Source: JANLQX01 sp031406385 (GTDB lineage Bacteria > Actinomycetota > Acidimicrobiia > Acidimicrobiales > JANYDT01). From it: 7,836 nucleotides of DNA. Position numbers and translations under genes: made by a program. Where the stretch lies: positions 1-7,836 of the forward strand of contig JANOHI010000135.1 in NCBI GenBank assembly GCA_031406385.1. The letters are read 5' to 3'. This document shows positions 6,371 through 7,836 of the stretch, one piece after another (position 1 is the stretch's first letter; each line of letters begins with the position of its first letter). A model generated the notes under the pieces. It had not been told where the DNA came from. It did no database searches and was given only the letters and a program-made list of their open reading frames with translations.

Positions 6371-6433
6371 CAGCCGTTCTCGACGGCTGTAAGGCGCTGC
6401 GCCGCTGACGGCCCCCAAACGTCAGCGGCGCAG
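6371..6433. terminator. Tandem hairpins between convergent transcription units, probable bidirectional terminator
   Basis: Hairpin 1: CAGCCGT (6371-6377), loop TCTCG, ACGGCTG (6383-6389), 7 perfect pairs. Hairpin 2: CTGCGCCGCTGACG (6397-6410), 9-base loop GCCCCCAAA, CGTCAGCGGCGCAG (6420-6433), 14 perfect pairs. Hairpin 2 is extendable by four more (GGCG at 6393-6396 with CGCC at 6435-6438) past a single bulged A. It starts 12 bp after the stop codon of the 53-aa gene and lies beyond the 3' end of the minus-strand FmdB gene, so it can serve both. There is no T-tract, as is common in high-GC actinobacteria. Confidence 0.75.
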
Positions 6434-6460
6434 ACGCCGTTCGTACCCGGCGTTGACGAT

Positions 6461-6520
6461 GCTCAGTGTCCGCAGCTTTTGCGTCCGCAGCCCCAGTGCG
6501 CAGAGACTCAGTGCGCGCAG
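6461..6520 (-). repeat. Degenerate array of four 15-bp units overlapping the 3' end of the FmdB gene
   Basis: Read on the minus strand from 6520, the four consecutive 15-mers are CTGCGCGCACTGAGT, CTCTGCGCACTGGGG, CTGCGGACGCAAAAG and CTGCGGACACTGAGC, with no gaps. The FmdB stop codon (6510-6508) lies inside the first unit. In another minus-strand frame the units would encode the pentads LRALS, LCALG, LRTQK and LRTLS. No coding role is supported there. An old slippage duplication downstream of, or formerly within, the Gly/Cys-rich tail is the simplest reading. Confidence 0.5.
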
Positions 6521-6735
6521 CCGCAGCTGCTGCCGCAACCGCCCATTGGGCGAGATGACGGAGCAGCGGTGTTTGCCGTGGGCGCGGCACCGCCAACGGC
6601 GGCGAAGCTCGACAGCAAGCGCAGACTGTTGGTGTGCCCGAACGGACACGTGGCCGGACTGCTCGATTCCGCCATCGGTCGTTGCTGCTCGAAGCGGGTG
6701 TCGCATTCCTTACAGCGGTATTCGTAGAACGGCAT
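6508..6735 (-). CDS. FmdB-family zinc-ribbon protein
   Basis: Small putative regulatory/metal-binding protein of 75 residues. It begins with the family signature MPFYEYRCKECDTRFEQQRP and has probable zinc ligands Cys8, Cys11, Cys30 and, in place of the usual second CxxC, CPFGH giving His34. The LRLLSSFAAVG segment and a Gly/Cys-rich tail ending in Cys67, Cys71, Cys73 and His75 are like other actinobacterial members. The family was first named from a formamidase/amidase gene neighbourhood in methylotrophs, but its biochemical role is not settled, so no function is claimed. The start at 6735 is fixed by the invariant MP-YEY opening. No Shine-Dalgarno is visible; instead a TAGACT -10-type hexamer ends seven bases before the ATG, which suggests a leaderless message. 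It follows the aldo/keto reductase gene on the same strand after 146 bp, probably with its own promoter. Confidence 0.9.
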   Translation of the reverse strand: MPFYEYRCKECDTRFEQQRPMAESSSPATCPFGHTNSLRLLSSFAAVGGAAPTANTAAPSSRPMGGCGSSCGCAH

Positions 6736-6741
6736 GGCTGC

Positions 6742-6747
6742 AGTCTA
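6742..6747 (-). promoter_or_regulatory. Putative -10 element for leaderless FmdB transcript
   Basis: On the minus strand TAGACT (6747-6742) is followed by six bases and then the FmdB ATG (6735). A start site at the A of the ATG would put the hexamer at -12 to -7, which is the ideal spacing. TANNNT without a strong -35 is typical of actinobacterial leaderless promoters, and no ribosome-binding site is present to argue otherwise. This is a prediction from a single hexamer. Confidence 0.4.
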
Positions 6748-6861
6748 CGAACACTGCGCAATCACGGGGGATGCCACGATCGACCTTGGGCGCTGGCGCC
6801 ACGAATCTGGTTGGCGACGCGGTTTCGGCGGCTCCCCGTCGGCAACCGCCTATGGAACCGG

Positions 6862-6876
6862 GCTGCGCGACGCAGC
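6862..6876. terminator. Short GC-rich hairpin just after the aldo/keto reductase gene
   Basis: GCTGCG (6862-6867), loop CGA, CGCAGC (6871-6876): six perfect GC-rich pairs starting five bases after the minus-strand stop codon (6884-6882). A second, imperfect inverted repeat lies further on (6810-6819 with 6837-6846, nine of ten paired, 18-base loop). There is no T-tract and the stem is short, so it is a possible weak terminator only. The rest of 6736-6881 shows no gene. Confidence 0.3.
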
Positions 6877-6881
6877 GGTGA

Positions 6882-7836
6882 TCAGGGTCGCGTCGTCGGC
6901 GACTGGGTGTGCGCGGGGTCGGTCTCGACGAGGCTCCCCAAAACGCCGTCGATCGCCGCCAGCGTGCCGAGGTCGAGTCGGACCCCGGCTGCGGCGACCG
7001 AGTCGTCGAGCTGTTCCGGACGAGATGCTCCGACGATGGCCGAAGCCACGTTCGGGTTGGCCAGGACCCATGCCACGGCAAGTCCGGCCATCGTGAGCCC
7101 GGCCTCAGCGGCGATCGGTCGAAGCTCCTGGACCGCTGTCAGCACCGGGTCGCTCAGCCAACGCTTGATGAAGACTGCGCCGGTCGGGTCGAGCGCACGA
7201 GAGCCGTCGGGCACCGGCTGACCGGGCAGGTACTTGCCGGTGAGCACACCCTGGGCGATTGGTGACCACACGATCTGCGAGAGCCCGCACTCTTCGCTGG
7301 CCGGAACAACGTCGGCTTCGATGACCCGCCACAGCATGGAGTACTGCGGCTGGTTCGAGACGAACGGCACATGGAGTTCGCGGGCGAGCGCCGCGCCGGC
7401 GCGGATCTGCTCAGCAGTCCATTCAGACACGCCGATGTAGAGCGCCTTCCCGGAACGAACGATGTCCGAGAAGGCCAGCATCGTTTCCTCAAGCGGCGTC
7501 TCCACGTCGAAACGGTGGGCCTGGTACAGGTCGACGTGGTCGGTCCCGAGACGCTTGAGTGAGCCATCGATGCCTTCCATCAGATGCTTGCGGGAAAGTC
7601 CTCGATCATTCGCGCCCCGTCCCGTCGGGAAGAACACCTTGGTGGCGATCTCGAGGCCCTCTCGCCGCTCGCCGGCGAGGGCTCGGCCGAGCACCGACTC
7701 CGCCTTGGTGCCGGCGTACGCGTCGGCGGTGTCGAAGGTGGTCACACCGAGATCGAGGGCACGGCGAACGCAGGCCACCGCGGCGTCCTCTTCGACTTGG
7801 CTGCCGTGGGTGACCCAATTGCCATAGCTGACCGCC
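6882..7836 (-). CDS. Aldo/keto reductase (Kv-beta-like group), N-terminus cut by window edge
   Basis: Predicted cytosolic NADPH-dependent carbonyl reductase. The frame runs open to the right edge. The first visible residues, AVSYGNWVTHGSQVEEDAAV, are the normal N-terminal strand of the family, so the GTG at 7778 is internal and only about 10-20 residues are missing. Counting from that GTG, the catalytic tetrad is complete: Asp16 and Tyr21 (FDTADAY), Lys47 (ATKVFFP) and His88 (YQAHRFD). Further signatures are VRSGKALYIGVSEWTAEQI, SNQPQYSML, the SPIAQGVLTGKYLPG loop and a C-terminal cofactor segment (ASAIVGASRPEQL). The motifs match the Kv-beta-like/AKR branch whose members reduce aldehydes, ketones or methylglyoxal; the substrate cannot be told. 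About 317 residues are visible, close to the usual 320-330. It is upstream of FmdB on the same strand with a 146-bp gap, so co-transcription is uncertain. Confidence 0.95.
   Translation of the reverse strand, partial: AVSYGNWVTHGSQVEEDAAVACVRRALDLGVTTFDTADAYAGTKAESVLGRALAGERREGLEIATKVFFPTGRGANDRGLSRKHLMEGIDGSLKRLGTDHVDLYQAHRFDVETPLEETMLAFSDIVRSGKALYIGVSEWTAEQIRAGAALARELHVPFVSNQPQYSMLWRVIEADVVPASEECGLSQIVWSPIAQGVLTGKYLPGQPVPDGSRALDPTGAVFIKRWLSDPVLTAVQELRPIAAEAGLTMAGLAVAWVLANPNVASAIVGASRPEQLDDSVAAAGVRLDLGTLAAIDGVLGSLVETDPAHTQSPTTRP

Noticed and set aside
6734..7096. 120-codon plus-strand frame starting opposite the FmdB start
   Set aside because: It runs antisense into the conserved aldo/keto reductase 3' end and has a low-complexity Arg/Gly/Ser make-up with no ribosome-binding site.
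1..7836. CRISPR arrays, tRNA/rRNA genes, insertion sequences, phage or plasmid genes
   Set aside because: No regularly spaced repeats with spacers, T-loop or anticodon patterns, transposase motifs or terminal inverted repeats were seen. The only arrays are the degenerate 15-bp units and short operator-like repeats.

Overview
The window is high-GC, densely coded bacterial DNA. A GTP-type PEP carboxykinase, a LuxR/NarL two-component pair whose kinase carries a PspC domain, an actinobacterial-type FmdB protein and scarce Shine-Dalgarno sequences all point to an actinobacterium. An Acidimicrobiia-like lineage is possible, but the sequence alone does not prove the class. There are no tRNA or rRNA genes, CRISPR arrays, insertion sequences or phage genes, and base use is even throughout.

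Layout. 1-1225 (+) is the C-terminal two thirds of PEP carboxykinase (pckG), cut by the window edge. 1226-1593 is a 368-bp non-coding stretch with two abutting perfect hairpins (probable terminator), a repeated 11-mer and a 12-bp palindrome. 1594-2631 (+) is an RluA-family pseudouridine synthase. It converges on a minus-strand operon: a PspC-domain histidine kinase (3287-4663) overlapping its LuxR-type response regulator (2652-3290) by ATGA. Divergent from the kinase, after a short intergenic region with operator-like repeats, lies a four-helix PspC/ToastRack-like membrane protein (4807-6159, +). It is followed 37 bp later by a 53-residue two-helix membrane protein (6197-6358, +) that is easily missed because of its size. 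A second pair of tandem hairpins closes this unit. Two minus-strand genes follow: an FmdB-family zinc-ribbon protein (6508-6735), whose 3' end runs into a degenerate 4 x 15-bp array, and an aldo/keto reductase (6882-7836), cut by the right edge.

How the genes fit together. The central block, 2652-6358, reads as one envelope-stress module. Two membrane proteins carry matching PspC domains. One passes the signal to a HisKA_3 kinase and its NarL-type regulator. The other presents a predicted extracytoplasmic ToastRack-like beta domain and is followed by a mini-membrane protein that echoes its third helix. No PspA gene is present in the window. PspC-kinase plus PspC/ToastRack arrangements are known in actinobacteria, so the family-level idea is not new. 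The least described parts are the 53-aa protein and the direct/inverted repeats in the shared promoter region, which are the most testable candidates for autoregulation. The flanking genes look like ordinary housekeeping genes.
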